From the NCBI GenBank assembly GCA_034440575.1, contig JAOTOL010001643.1, forward strand, positions 103,501-167,500: 64,000 bases of DNA, given 5' to 3'. This stretch comes from Imbricaverruca yamaguchii (lineage: Eukaryota > Arthropoda > Thecostraca > Neoverrucidae). The translations under genes and the position numbers were made by a program. Each line of letters begins with the position of its first letter. Position 1 is the stretch's first letter. Shown in pieces: positions 44,266 to 55,864 of this stretch. Below the pieces are notes generated by a model. The model saw only the letters and a program-made list of their open reading frames with translations. It ran no database searches and was not told where the DNA came from.

Positions 44266-46005
44266 GGTGAAATTCCCGTGGGATTAGCATAATGCTACCC
44301 ACAATGTTCCCAGGTGATCTGAATCTCACGTGATTTTTGTGAGGCTAAATGATGCTTCTCGACAGGATCATGTTTCGCTACCATTGCATCAGATCTGAAT
44401 TAAAAGCCACATCATGCCGTTCTACCTCCGCACATAAATCTCAAAGGAGCCCGCTTAACGGATCACACCCACCTCCCACGTCAACAATGAAGTCATGTAT
44501 AATCCAAAGTGGTGTCATCGTCTCCCGTCGCTCTGCATGACACACCGCCAAATTCCGCTCCTCCTCTCCCAACTCGGAAACCAGTCCCTCCCAGGTGCCT
44601 TTCGGCAGGACGAGTACAGCCCTTGATACGATATAACACTTCCGGGGGCTTTGCGCGTGCCTCAGATGCATATTTAGATGCTTTCCTGCCTCTTTCGGCT
44701 GTTACCGATGTCTTTAGCAGCCCGATGGGCCGAGCAGAGCAATAAGTTGTCGCCCAATCGCGACACCGACAGTGGTGTATCGATCTTCGCTATGCATTTC
44801 CATGGAACTTGCACTCGTGTGTACAATGTTGGGGCCTGTTACAATGCGTGCTGCCATATATTGTCAGTGCATACACCTTCTGACGCCGCTGACGTCAGAA
44901 TGTGCATACACTGAGAATTAGCTCTATCTGTTGGCACGGACTGAAGGGGGCGTGACGCATGTTGCAATACAGCAGCCGTGGACAATGTCGGTGTCGGCAC
45001 CGACAATGCCGACGGAACGTCGACGTAACTTAGCGGGCCGGTTCGTGTGGATAATGAAGAGCTCCCGGTTCGGGACAGTGGTGTCGGACGGAATTCTGCG
45101 TCGCCGGCCCGCGCTAGCCGGCAGGTACAATCGGCCTGAGCTGGCACCATGCCGACGGTTCACTGCAGCGGCAATGGTCGCTGCAGTGCCAGTCGGTATC
45201 AGTGGTGCAGGCGCTGGCTCGTCACAGTCGAAGAGTCTGATCCGACGTTGCGTGCACATGTGCTGATGGTCTGCAGAGTGTGACCGGGAGTGATGCCGGC
45301 CAACTGGTGCGCAAAGACACCGCGGACTCGGCCTGTCGGCCACGTGCAGTGCATGTTTGGTAAGCTGCCGGCGATGCGTCCGCAGCGGTTGGTGCGGAAC
45401 GACGACCGTTCTATGGCGGATTAGGGCACACGTGACAGTAATCTTCACTAAACTGAGAAACGGCTACCGCTAATTTCTGGATAACGAATGCGCTTTACAA
45501 ACAGTTTATCACATTTTGTGTCAGCTTTGTGCTGATAGCTGTATCATTGGCATCATACAGTAAAAAACAGCATCTGCGAGATATGACCACCATTTAGAAT
45601 AAGAGTACTCCGAGCCCACTCATCGAAGTCCACATAATGGCTAAACCAGAATAGAAGATACATGCATAAATGCAACTTTGATCCATTGTAAACCACACTA
45701 AATTTCCTCGCGCTGAGGTAGCAATCGGCGCATGACAAGATGCTGCTGCTGAAACTGCGCACCCGGACATGGCCATGCTAGAGCGTTGCTTCCGAGGAAG
45801 CGATCCTGGGCATGACTCATGCCGAAGTGCTGTTGCCGAGACAGCGCACCAGGACACGGTAAAAATCTCCAGCTGAGGAAGTACATCCTGACATGACTCA
45901 CGACAAGGTGTTGCTGCTGAGGCGGCGTCCTAGTCCTAGAACATGACTCCTGCCACGGGACTGCCGCTGAGGAAGTGCACCCAGATGCGACTCTCACTTC
46001 CCATT
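44266..46005. other. WAP intron 1, unassigned part
   Basis: A GC-rich block at 44930-45420 is open on both strands without a recognisable domain. A degenerate repeat of 'tgacatgactca..gctgctgaggaagt' type occurs at 45730-45980 (about 60-70 bp spacing). No gene call. Confidence 0.3.
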
Positions 46006-46054
46006 TCTCTCTCACTTTCTCTCTCTCTTTCGCTCTCTCTCTCTCTCTCTTTCG

Positions 46055-46122
<68 letters not shown>

Positions 46123-46151
46123 TATTCTCTCTCTCTCTATCTTTCTCTTCT

Positions 46152-46239
<88 letters not shown>

Positions 46240-46240
46240 A
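46006..46240. repeat. (CT)n microsatellite
   Basis: Over 200 bp of TC dinucleotides with sporadic 'tttcg' interruptions. It gives Ser/Leu dipeptide frames that are not genes. Confidence 0.95.
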
Positions 46241-46861
46241 ATTGATCTGACCTATATAGATGGCTTGAAGGATACTGGAAGATTGTTGAAGATTTGGTTA
46301 TCCCACAGATGCCACAGCATTAGAGAAAGAAAGAAAAATACAATGCCAAAGTAGGCCGTCGCTAGGTACTACTTGTAATCTTTAAACCTGTGTGCTGAAG
46401 TTGACATGACAACGATTATTTTGGATGTGACGTACAGGAGCTTGGATGTGACTTGCAGGGCTGGGCTGGTCAGAAGTGAACGCTATCCTCTCTCCCGAAC
46501 TAACCGACTATTGAAACGACGATTGTCATGCGAATGTTGCAAAATCTCAGTGCAGCTTGCGTTGTTAGTGGTGAAAATCGATTGTTGTACCTATATAAAA
46601 AGCCGTGTATCCTACGATGATGTGTGGGATAATGACAATGAAATTAACATCCGTTCCATGCATTGCTATTCTACTCGACATGAGGGCCAACGTAGACGAA
46701 ATTGTGCAACAGCAAACGTGATAGAGGCATTGCGGAATTGTGCAATGCATATCTTCTATTCAGAAGGAAACAAAAATGGTCGAAATAGTACAACGGATTT
46801 TATTCGACACGGTCTAGACACATCTAATGCGTATTCAGAACATGGCAGCTGACACGTGTTA

Positions 46862-47046
46862 GCCTGGACCCAAACAGGTAAGTTACCCGGCTCACAATCG
46901 AAAGCGAGTCTCACCTGTTGCTACTCTTCTCCCGATTCCTGTTTCACCTGTCACCACTCTTTTCTCCTCTGTTCTCTGCTAATCGGCGAGAGAGATTTGC
47001 AACGCTACATGACTCAACGGTCAACTTGTCGTAAAACCCAATAACC
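46862..47046 (+). mobile_element. tRNA-derived SINE, copy 3 (degenerate)
   Basis: Shares 'ggtaagttacccggctcaca', 'tgttgctactctt', 'gcaacgctacatgactcaac' and 'gtcgtaaaacccaataacca' with the SINE at 5983. The head is diverged and the B box is partly lost. It lies about 290 bp upstream of WAP exon 2. Confidence 0.7.
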
Positions 47047-47337
47047 AAGTAGCCAAGACTCGATCCAAACGATCCAAGTCGGTGTGCCTGGATGAGTTCG
47101 CTTCAGCCGTCCTGCTCATCTGCTGACATTAATACATAATTGCACCACATTGGTTAGGCATGCTTTTCCAGTTCTTACAACAGCTCCTCAAAGCTTTCAG
47201 GAATGCTTTCCCAAAGTGTCAAGCCGGTCAAGCTGCAGGAATGCTCAGCAGTTTCAGGGGCGTTCAGGCACGCCTGAAACAGCACACATTTCCACCGATG
47301 CCCGTCTGCGTCTGACCTGCGGTTTGTTTCTCTGCAG

Positions 47338-47478
47338 GTCGCACCAAGTCCGGCACGTGTCCGTTCACGCAGCTGGCAGACTGTTCCGAGATCCAGCTGT
47401 TGTGCGAGCGGGACGCCGACTGCCCCGGCACGAAGATCTGCTGCCAGGACGGCTGTGACCGCGCCTGCGTTGACCCAG
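47338..47478 (+). CDS. WAP gene exon 2: first WAP domain
   Basis: The acceptor 'ggtttgtttctctgcag' and donor CCAG followed by GTCAGT bound a 141-nt phase 1-1 exon. Completing the Gly codon from exon 1, it reads 'GRTKSGTCPFTQLADC' and 'ERDADCPGTKICCQDGC' to 'RACVDP'. All eight WAP cysteines are present with the normal order (C-C-C-C-CC-C-C) and the KSGTCP and DADCPG..KICC signatures. It forms one inhibitor or antimicrobial-type four-disulfide core. There is no sign of breakage. Confidence 0.92.
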
Positions 47479-48467
47479 GTCAGTGTTGTCACGGTTGCAC
47501 CAGCTCGGCGCAGCCACCCAGTTTTGTCACTGTTTGTTTGATTAACATGGGCACTTCAGACAGGCATTAACATAGACACTGTTGTCACTGGGAACGCTTG
47601 GGCGTTCGTGTTCATGGACGTTTTCAGCAGTTAATTGAATCTTATCTAATTGAATCTTAACTGCTCGCACGGTTGTGCAATGTCACCCAGTAGCGCAAAT
47701 TAAATTGAATTAATGGTGGTCATGGAGGTCGAATTACGAATCTGAGTGCCATACAGTGGGCGCAGGATGGGATTTACTGGGAGTGTTATTCTAGCATAAG
47801 TCCACTTGACGGAGAGGTTTGGTGACGAGGGATGGGACGAGCCGTTGTGCCTTCAATCTTAGTGTGTACTCCCCTTAAGGATTCACTTGTCCTACTCGTT
47901 CTCCTACACCTAGTTATCCGTTCATGACAAGAAGTCCATATAATTACACTTTTTATGCGACGAAGTATAGGTCCAGAAACCACACCATCCTGGGCTGTGT
48001 GAAGCGACTCTATTCAACTCCAGGAGCCGTGCCCACGGAACAGTCTCGGGATTTTACTTTTGGTGCTGGATTTGAAGACATGACCATCAACTCTGCATCT
48101 TTGTATACATTCTTCGGATAACTTACCCCAATGAAGTGGAACATTTTCCAGAGAAACAACATGTTTCTTTAAAAATTACAGCCACCGTTTTCAGCCCCGA
48201 ACATTTTTATACTTTCCTACTGCACTGGCTCACGGCAATAGCAGCCACCTGGACTGAGGTGAGGTCATCTTTCGTCCGGCCTGACCCTTCAGATTCGGAT
48301 TAAGCCTAGTTAACACCTCCATGGGACATTCCGTCCGCCGGACCGTCACACTATTCAGCAGGCTGCCGACGGGCTCCCTGCCCGAGCGGTGTGCGTCCGG
48401 CTGACCACCCTGCCCTCGACCGGCCCTGTCGTGACGTCATCCGCACAGGGACAGCGCTCTCGTTACG
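47479..48467. other. WAP intron 2, unassigned part
   Basis: No coding domain was recognised between exon 2 and the 3' end of the minus-strand LINE. Confidence 0.35.
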
Positions 48468-48844
48468 ATCATCAAAGTCAAAGTCAAAGTCATTTATTGG
48501 GGTACTTCCACGTGGTTGCCGTTCTGCACCCAGACAATGTTGCGTGAGCACATCAGGTATAAAAATTGCATCAGAAACATTTAAAGAACATACAGCGTAT
48601 GAAGACTTACAAATCTATAGTAAAATTAGCGACTCTGCGCCAAAGCACTTATGAATGCAGAGCGACTCGGTGCTTGCCTGGTGACGGGCCTATTCCGAGC
48701 GACCGTAGCGCGGTATTAAAAACTTCGCTGGGTCTGTGTGAGTCGACATCTTGTGAGATGAAGCTCACCGACTGATCCAGCTCTGGTCTCCCTCTGCGAT
48801 ACATGTGACCACCAGGTAAACATTCTACGGACAGCTTTCGGACA

Positions 48845-50194
48845 TTACCCAATGCACATGGCTCTGTGTACCTGAACGCAGTCGTGCTCCCAAATCATCT
48901 CGGGAAACTTCAGCCATCCTAATGACACGAGTGCAGGGGACACGTGCTCGGTGTGGCGCACACCGGTGACTAGTAGCGCGGCAAAGTCGATACATTTTTG
49001 CAAGCGGTGCAGACGGCACTGAGCGGCTCCACCCCAGAGAGATAGACAATAAAGGATGTGAGGAAAAACGTGGAGCTGGACTAAGAGCCTGAGGACATCA
49101 GTGGTGAAATGATGGCGAAATTTGTATAGGGATGCTATGATGGCATTGCATTTGCGCACAGCCATGGATATGTGAGAATTCCAGCTAAGCAGCTGGTCGA
49201 GGAGAACACCTAGCACTTTAACGGTCGGACGTGGAGTTATGATCGAGTCTGGGAGAGTGATCTGGAAGTTCGCTGCCTTTTGTAATGACACCTTGGTCCC
49301 AAAGATGGTGAATTGAGTTTTGTCCTGGTTCATCCTTAGACTGTTGGACTGAAACCAATTTTGTAGATGAGATATGGACTCCTCGACGCGTGCCTTGAGG
49401 CTGGATAAGCCGGTGACGTTGGGTAGAGAATGATCTAGGAGCTGGGTATCGTCGGCATAGGATGTTAGACAGCCATGAGGGAGGAAAGAGGACAGGTCGT
49501 TGATGAAGATGAGATAGAGGATTGGCCCGATGATGGAGCCTTGTGCCACGCCATGAATCAGGGGAAGGATGGAGGAGCCTTCGTTCACCGTCTGCTTCCG
49601 GTCACTGAGGTAACTGCGGAACCATTCAATCGATTGCACGCCATACCAGCCGAGCTTGGTCAGGAGGACACTATGATCGACACTGTCGAAGGCTTCGCTG
49701 AGGTCTATCGTTGTTAGCGACGCGACGTGGCCCTTGTCTACCATCTGTAGCATCCATTCGACAGCATCAAGCATGGCGTCCTCCGTACAGTGGTTTGGTC
49801 GGTAGGCGTACTGTAAAGGCGAGACTGCATGATTGCCATGCAGGTACGACACCAATTGCATGGAGACAACTTTTTCCGTGATTTCGGAGAGTACAGACAT
49901 AATTGAGATTGGTCTAAAATTGCTAAGATCAGAACGATTGCCTGACTTAAAGATTGGCGTGACACCGGCGACTTTCCATGCAGTGGGGAAGGTCTGCGTG
50001 GTAATAGAGCAGTTCATGAGATGGAGCAGATGTGGGCCGATGACAGTGAAGCATTTTTTGATTGCGTGGAGAGGGACTCTGTTGACTCCGACTACCCTGG
50101 ATGAACTCATTCGCCCTATTGCATTTGAGAGCTCAGGTAGAGCGGCAAGGTGCAGCATCAGCGCCAACGCGCACACTGAGCGGTTGGGGACCAT
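48845..50194 (-). pseudogene. LINE reverse transcriptase, long open frame, 5' frameshifted
   Basis: About 450 codons without a stop. Motifs in order: 'FPTAWKVAGVTPIFKSG', 'LSNFRPISIMSVL', 'ASLTTIDLSEAFDSVDHSVL' (first catalytic Asp), 'VAQGSIIGPILYLIFIND', 'LTSYADDTQLL' (catalytic YADD), 'MNQDKTQF' and 'VKVLGVLLD'. These are standard for CR1/L2-type RTs. All three catalytic aspartates are present, so this copy is young. It is separated from its upstream linker by a frameshift near 50150-50190 and has lost its endonuclease, so it is unlikely to be active. The initiating ATG is not a real start; the domain is normally internal to ORF2. Confidence 0.9.
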
Positions 50195-50609
50195 ACTTGG
50201 GGCTACCGTTGCGCACCACCTTCGCCGCTATACGTGCGCCCACCTCTGCTAAGTGCGAATTGAACTTGTCTGCACGGGCTAACACATCTTCAACACTGTC
50301 CCTCTGTCCCTCTGCCGGTGTGAATGCAAACTCTTTCAAACGGCGCCAAAACTCACGTCGGTCAGTCAGCAGGCCACCACACAGAAACTCACGGCGGGCT
50401 CGGATAAGTTTACTTTTCAGGCGGTTTCGGCTCTGTTGATAGGTTTGTCGTGCTTCCGGCGTTCTGGATCTCTCCCACTTCCTTCTCGCTGCGTCACACT
50501 CCTCCATGGCTGACATGAGCTCGGCGTTATTTCTGAGCCACGGACAGTGCGGATGACGCCGTGTCACGGTGATGAGCGGGCAGTGCTCATCTATGGCCGC
50601 GTTCGTAGC
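50133..50609 (-). pseudogene. LINE ORF2 endonuclease-RT linker fragment
   Basis: The minus strand reads 'AAIDEHCPLITVTRRHPHC', 'PWLRNNAELMSAMEECDAA' and 'KSKLIRARREFL', the usual basic linker of CR1/L2 elements. It is in a different frame from the RT that follows. It ends at the TTAA of the neighbouring MITE. Confidence 0.75.
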
Positions 50610-51451
50610 TTAACCAGCGCCGTCTCGGGAGGGGCGTCGTTGACGACCCCCATAAGGTTCTCCGCGTATAGTGAAGGGACGGCGGGAGGGAGTGCGCCGA
50701 AATTTGGCATACCTTTTCCCACCTCAATTTGACATGTTGTGTCAAAGTTTTAAAATCCGGTCATCTAGGGTCAATGAGATAGTTAAGGTCAAGTGAGGTC
50801 ACCTCCAAAAAAGTTCGACCAGTCGTCACGCTTTAACGGATACAGATATTTTAATGAAACTTTCAGCGGTTGCTTATCTTTATGGATGCAACAAAACGTA
50901 TGATTGCAATTTTTCAGTTTTTCCATTTTGTATTACTTGTTAATTAAGCATATTTGCTTGTTAGAGTTCAAATCGAAGATTCTGGCCCAAGTAAACATTT
51001 TTTATTAATGCAAGTTGACTTCGAACAACGTTTTTCAGTCTGCTTTACCCACGAGGAAAAGAAAATTAAAGAAAACTTGAAAACTAAAACTTTTGAAATT
51101 TCGAGAGAAAAAAAATGTTGTTTGGGGGTGGCCAAAAATTGTACGGCCCTGGTCGATTTCGCTTTATTTTTCTGACTCCAAATAATCTTTGTTTGTTAAG
51201 CCTCCCCCAAAATGAACCCTCAGAGCTAAAACATAATGTAAGTAGAAAAACTCTAGGGTCCCTAGTGACGTTGCTTTTTGAGGAGAAACATTTTGGGGGC
51301 TAGTGTCTGGCCCTACTCGTCGAGCACTTTTCGATGACACCTATTTCGTTTTCGTGCGACGCTTAGTTTGGATATTAGATGGGAGTCTCTATAGACCCCC
51401 CCTCCCCGAGAGGGGGTGTGAGGATCTGACCGGAAAGACGGCGTGGAGTAA
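50610..51451 (+). mobile_element. MITE family A, copy 4
   Basis: Starts TTAACCAGCGCCGTCTCGGG and ends near 'gaaagacggcgtggagtaa' (right TTAA degraded). It is collinear with copies 1 and 3. Its left end sits directly on the 5' limit of the CR1-like LINE. Confidence 0.8.
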
Positions 51452-53221
51452 TACCCGGTGTTTCGCTGTAATTTGTGCGAGGTAGGGAAGTAAGTATACA
51501 TATAATGATTATGTGACAGGTAGGTTATGTTCGGCAAATATTTGGCTAATATTGTTCGTTAGAAAGTAGAACAATGCGAGGAAAAATATGAGGGCACCCA
51601 CCAACTCTGCCTAACAGTAAGGTAAGTAAGCTCAAAGTCCAGTGATATGAACATTGCATGTTCAAACTGCAACTGCAACATGCAAAATTGCAACATTCAA
51701 ACTACTTGCTCAATTGAATACGTTGACACATCTTCAAAACAATAGGGTCTACTCACGATGAGAACGGACTTCATGACTCAACGACACTTTCCTCATTCTC
51801 GATCGAGGACATAAAAGCCTAACACAGAAGTGCAACATTGAGCCACAGGGGCTCTTCCTGGTTGCATTTTCTGGAAATCATCATCTAGGTGCCCATTCTG
51901 AACCACAAGTCCCAACATGGCAAACTATGAGTATGCAGATGAAATAGATGGGTTAACTTTGCAGCCTACCTTGGAACATGAACTTAAGTGCACCTTGACA
52001 GAGTGAGGATCAAAATTAGCATGTACATATTTCAATATGCATAGCATGCACACATCAGAAACAGAGAGCATGTGTAGTTGGCACTGGACATGAACAAGCA
52101 ATGCTTTTGGCTCTAAAAATTCCAATGAATTGGGATTTACAGCAATGGAAATTATGAATATGTTTTTCACCATCATGCATAACCTGGCAGTGCCAAGCTG
52201 TGTTTGGAGTATTAGAAATTGTAAATGGTTTTTCATTGCTTACAATAGGCACTTATAAATCACTGGGCCAATGACTTTCTGCATGCCTATGTTCCTCAGA
52301 GATTCTTGCAAGATTTTGTCAGGGCTGCATGCACAACCCCAAAATATTACTTCCCACCTTTCCATCTTGGGTGAACAAGCATGTTTTTTCTTCAGTGCCA
52401 ATGAAACACAAACACAACACAACATTGCACACAATTCCGCCTGTGACAATTTTCCAGTGCTACCTCTCTACCACGTGGTCAAGAAGTGTGCTAGGAAATG
52501 CAATATTTTATCCACAAGCAAATCAATGCTTTTCACCTGGTCATAGATAGCCAACACAACTTCGAATATCTCGCGGCCACGCAATCACGCCAACAGAACG
52601 TTAAACGCTGAATCGGCGTTGAAAAGATAAACTGTATCTATCTTTTGGACGCCAGATTGACGTTCATTACCCGGTCTTGACATGCCCCGGTGCACACTGT
52701 GCGACGCACCGATCGCGTTAAACGTTCGCAAGACGCAGTTTTGACGGGCGCCTGAAATACGTTCGATTGCCGTTTGTTTGACGAAACGGCCTAAACACGA
52801 TGAATAAACGCTCGGACAGCGTCAAAAGACCGTAGTGTGAACCGGGCTTCAGTCGGACTGAACCTGACGATGACGTAACCTCTGGTGTACTGCGGCACAG
52901 TATACCCCACACGAAACGCCACACGCCGGCGACTGCGGTGAGGCACAGAAGCGTAACGAAGACCGCAACAGTGGTAGTTCATATCGCCAGCGGCTTAGAT
53001 GTGACCCAAAACTTGCTGATACCGCTATCTTTAAAATCCCGGACAAGACACACGATCCACATATCTTGTTACAATGCTGAATAACTGACGCCGTTGGGAA
53101 ATTCACATACATATCTATATACACACATCGGTACGTATATACGTTTCTACACACACACATATACGCATAAACATGCATATATACATATACGCATTTGTAG
53201 ATATAACTTTATATATAGTTA
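51452..53221. other. WAP intron 2, unassigned part
   Basis: No domain-bearing frame was seen. 53100-53220 is a mixed (CA/TA) simple-sequence region leading into the AT microsatellite. Confidence 0.35.
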
Positions 53222-53246
53222 TATGTATATATACATATATATATGT

Positions 53247-53314
<68 letters not shown>
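53222..53314. repeat. (AT)n microsatellite
   Basis: Long TA run flanked by degenerate 'tatacatatacgca' sequence. It gives Ile/Tyr frames on both strands that are not genes. Confidence 0.95.
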
Positions 53315-53315
<1 letters not shown>

Positions 53316-55544
53316 AATACACCCTGGCGCACACACACATGCACGCACACACCTAAATTGATACGCACATTTCTTGTTCTTCTCCGATGAATTGAGATAC
53401 GGTTCACCAAAGGGGTGATGATGAAGCAAAGTTAAGAAGCACGGTTCTAAATTTACAGGCACATGGTGCTTGGTGACGTCGTTGTATTAGATTCACATAA
53501 GCGGGAATAAATGTTGCTCACATCGGAACATCAGCCAGAAGAGAAAATGTTACGGAACACACCTGTTCAGTTTGAAGCAGCATTTCGCAATATCTAGCCG
53601 AACACCACGGACCGGGAGGATCAACAGCATGTTCTGCTAATGGCACGGATACTAAAGATCATGTTTTTTGTGCACATTCCACCGTCTAACGACACGCAAG
53701 AGACGTCCTTGTGAAAAATTTGTATCACGTTCACACCCGAGCCGGGTAGCAACTGATTGGGGGACCAGACAATCCAGTGCGGCATGTGTGAACAGATGTC
53801 ACACAGCTGGCCTAAGCTCTGTGTATGAACAGATGGCACACAGATTGCCAGTGACTCAGTACCGCGATGGTCGGCGAGATAATTGGTGATTCATCAAATC
53901 GGTCGCCTGGCGTCGCATTGGGTTAGACGAGTGACGAGAGTAGTGCAAACAGTTAAGGGCAGCAATGTTTCCTTCCCGAAGATACGAGAGGAATGCATAT
54001 TGATCTGCCACCCTCGTGAAACTCCGGTGAGAAACCCACATCGTCAACAATGGACCCCTAAACCATCGGCTTCTTCGCTTTCCTATTTCTTTGAGAGGAG
54101 ATGATGACATAAAAAGTAACGGTGCATGCTCACCACCAAGCTCAGAGGTAAAGCACTAGTTTCCCCGCAGGAAGTCCAAAAGCTGCATAGACCAGTTGAT
54201 GCATGTGTTTTCAGTTTAAGGGAAGAGGATTGCAGCGGGATTGGGTGGGTCCGAACAATCAGCTGACCACCGAACCAGCCCGCGATTAGGATTTTTTTTG
54301 GCAATGGTTGTACTAGGGGTCTCCTTCACCACAGGAAATCATAAAGAAACTGAAATTCACATGTGGCTGGAACTATCACCAATAGTTAAAATTATGCGCA
54401 AATTATGCAGTGTTGGCTTTAGTTTTTGGGCGAGAATCAAGTGCTGTGTAGAGAAATAGAATAGTAAAACAAAACAAACAAAAAAGGATGAGGCGTAGAC
54501 GGTAGAGTTTGGCGTAAAGCTTCCATTGCACTCCTTCGCAAAATGTTTATATGACAAATTTTGAGATTACAAGAACCGGGCTGAATTCGTGCTATAAGTA
54601 CAAATGGGGCAGAATAACCACATAGGAATAGTGCTTCAGCGAATGATCGTTTGCTGTGTGTTGATTAACATGGCTGTGGAAATGATTGTTTTTTTTCCAG
54701 GATTGTCGGAACTAAAATGTGTTAGAAACCAATTCAGCAGAGAAAGAAAGAAGATAAGGGGAAGGAGAAAATGTTTCCCTCTGATATCCTTGGCACTGAA
54801 TTTGAGCAGTTTGTGCTTTCTTTCACCACTTTATTTCCACGTGAGATGAATAATTCACAGCTGTTCAGTACGTTTCAGAGCACCATGCATTCACTTCATG
54901 TTTCGCTACTGGCGTTTATTCATGATGTTCAGAATGGTATAGGTGTAACTGCCTCACGGAAAATAGTTCCAGTATAACTGGAGTCAAGGAATCAAGGTCG
55001 ACGACATACAATTCGGTACAATCGAACGAGAAATTAACGTGAAAAGTATGTGTAAGATTTTTCGGGTCTATGTCATTTTTTACCCGTGCAGCCTAATTAT
55101 CTTAAATCCCACGGATGAGAAGAAGGGCAGGGTAAAGCAAAGCAAGATAAATAACATCACTCCCCGCTGTATTTTTCCTGCTGAACAGATTCCAACACCA
55201 GATATTAACAAGCATATGTTCCCGAAGCCCTTTAATAGCGAAGCTATTAGCATTGCCCAGAGCTCCAGGAATTATTATTATTATATGTTAATGTGGAAAT
55301 GCATACCGCAAAATCAGAACCCAATCATTCATTTATCTCCTAAAATATTGCAGCGCTTAGGAAAGATCAGTGAAGAAGGGAACAAAACGAAACCGATATC
55401 AGAGCAGAAACACAAAGAAACAAAAAGCTGATCAATCATGCGTAGGCGATCAAGCAGTCAGGATTACGCAATGGAATAGTTCAAGTTGTCCTTAACCCAT
55501 TGCCTAACACGTTTTTTTAGCGTATCTGTATCCTTTTTTCTTAA
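53315..55544. other. WAP intron 2, unassigned part
   Basis: Includes a Lys/Ser-rich 130-codon frame at 55039-55431 with no recognised domain or splice context. No repeat boundaries were identified. Confidence 0.3.
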
Positions 55545-55864
55545 GAAGAAATTAGTCCCAGCTGTTGCTGGGTGGCTTTAGGAACCGGGGTTCTATTGCT
55601 AAGCAGAGCTTGTTGGGTTAACCCTGGCCGCACCACCCGATCTATGAATTCAACGGCAGAATTTTGATCGAAAGCTTAACGTGCCGTCAACGTACCGACA
55701 CAGCCGCCCGGTTGCTCGTCCCCGGCCTTATCGGGCCAACTGCCAACTGACACTCCCGGCCGGGGGCTAAATGCGAAATCGCGAAGCGACTCGAACCCTG
55801 TGTTGCCAGGACAGGGGAGACCAGTGCAGGCCCGCGCTCTAACCAACTGAGCTACCGGGGCGGC
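55545..55864 (-). mobile_element. tRNA-derived SINE of a second family
   Basis: The minus strand begins GCCCCGGTAGCTCAGTTGGT, followed by TAGAGC (complete A box and D-arm) and a B box 'agggttcgagtc' about 45 nt later. The anticodon and T arms do not fold as a functional tRNA. A body of about 230 bp follows, with 'ccagggttaacccaacaagc' and 'accccggttcctaaagcc'. It is unrelated to the SINE at 5983. Confidence 0.75.

Larger units (their letters stand above)
48468..50609 (-). mobile_element. 5'-truncated CR1/L2-like LINE
   Basis: On the minus strand, a linker and RT coding region (50609 to 48845) are followed by a 370-bp 3' region ending in AATAAATG and three copies of a TTTGAC-type hexamer at 48474-48492, the simple-repeat tail expected of CR1/L2 elements. 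No RNase H is present. The endonuclease is missing. The left (5') boundary coincides with the start of MITE family A copy 4. Confidence 0.85.

Noticed and set aside
44924..45448. 174-codon minus-strand frame in a GC-rich block
   Set aside because: The opposite strand is equally open, and neither translation shows a known motif or signal peptide.
45943..46250. Ser/Leu dipeptide open frames
   Set aside because: (CT)n microsatellite.
50101..50439. Plus-strand Arg/Ser-rich frame
   Set aside because: It is the antisense shadow of the CR1-like LINE linker.
53094..53462. Ile/Tyr dipeptide open frames
   Set aside because: (AT)n and (CA)n simple sequence.
55039..55431. 130-codon Lys/Ser-rich frame
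   Set aside because: No domain, no start context and no splice partners; AT-rich low-information sequence.
55780..55864. Functional tRNA gene on the minus strand
   Set aside because: The A box and D-arm are good, but the anticodon and T stems do not pair properly and a 230-bp body follows, so it is a SINE head.
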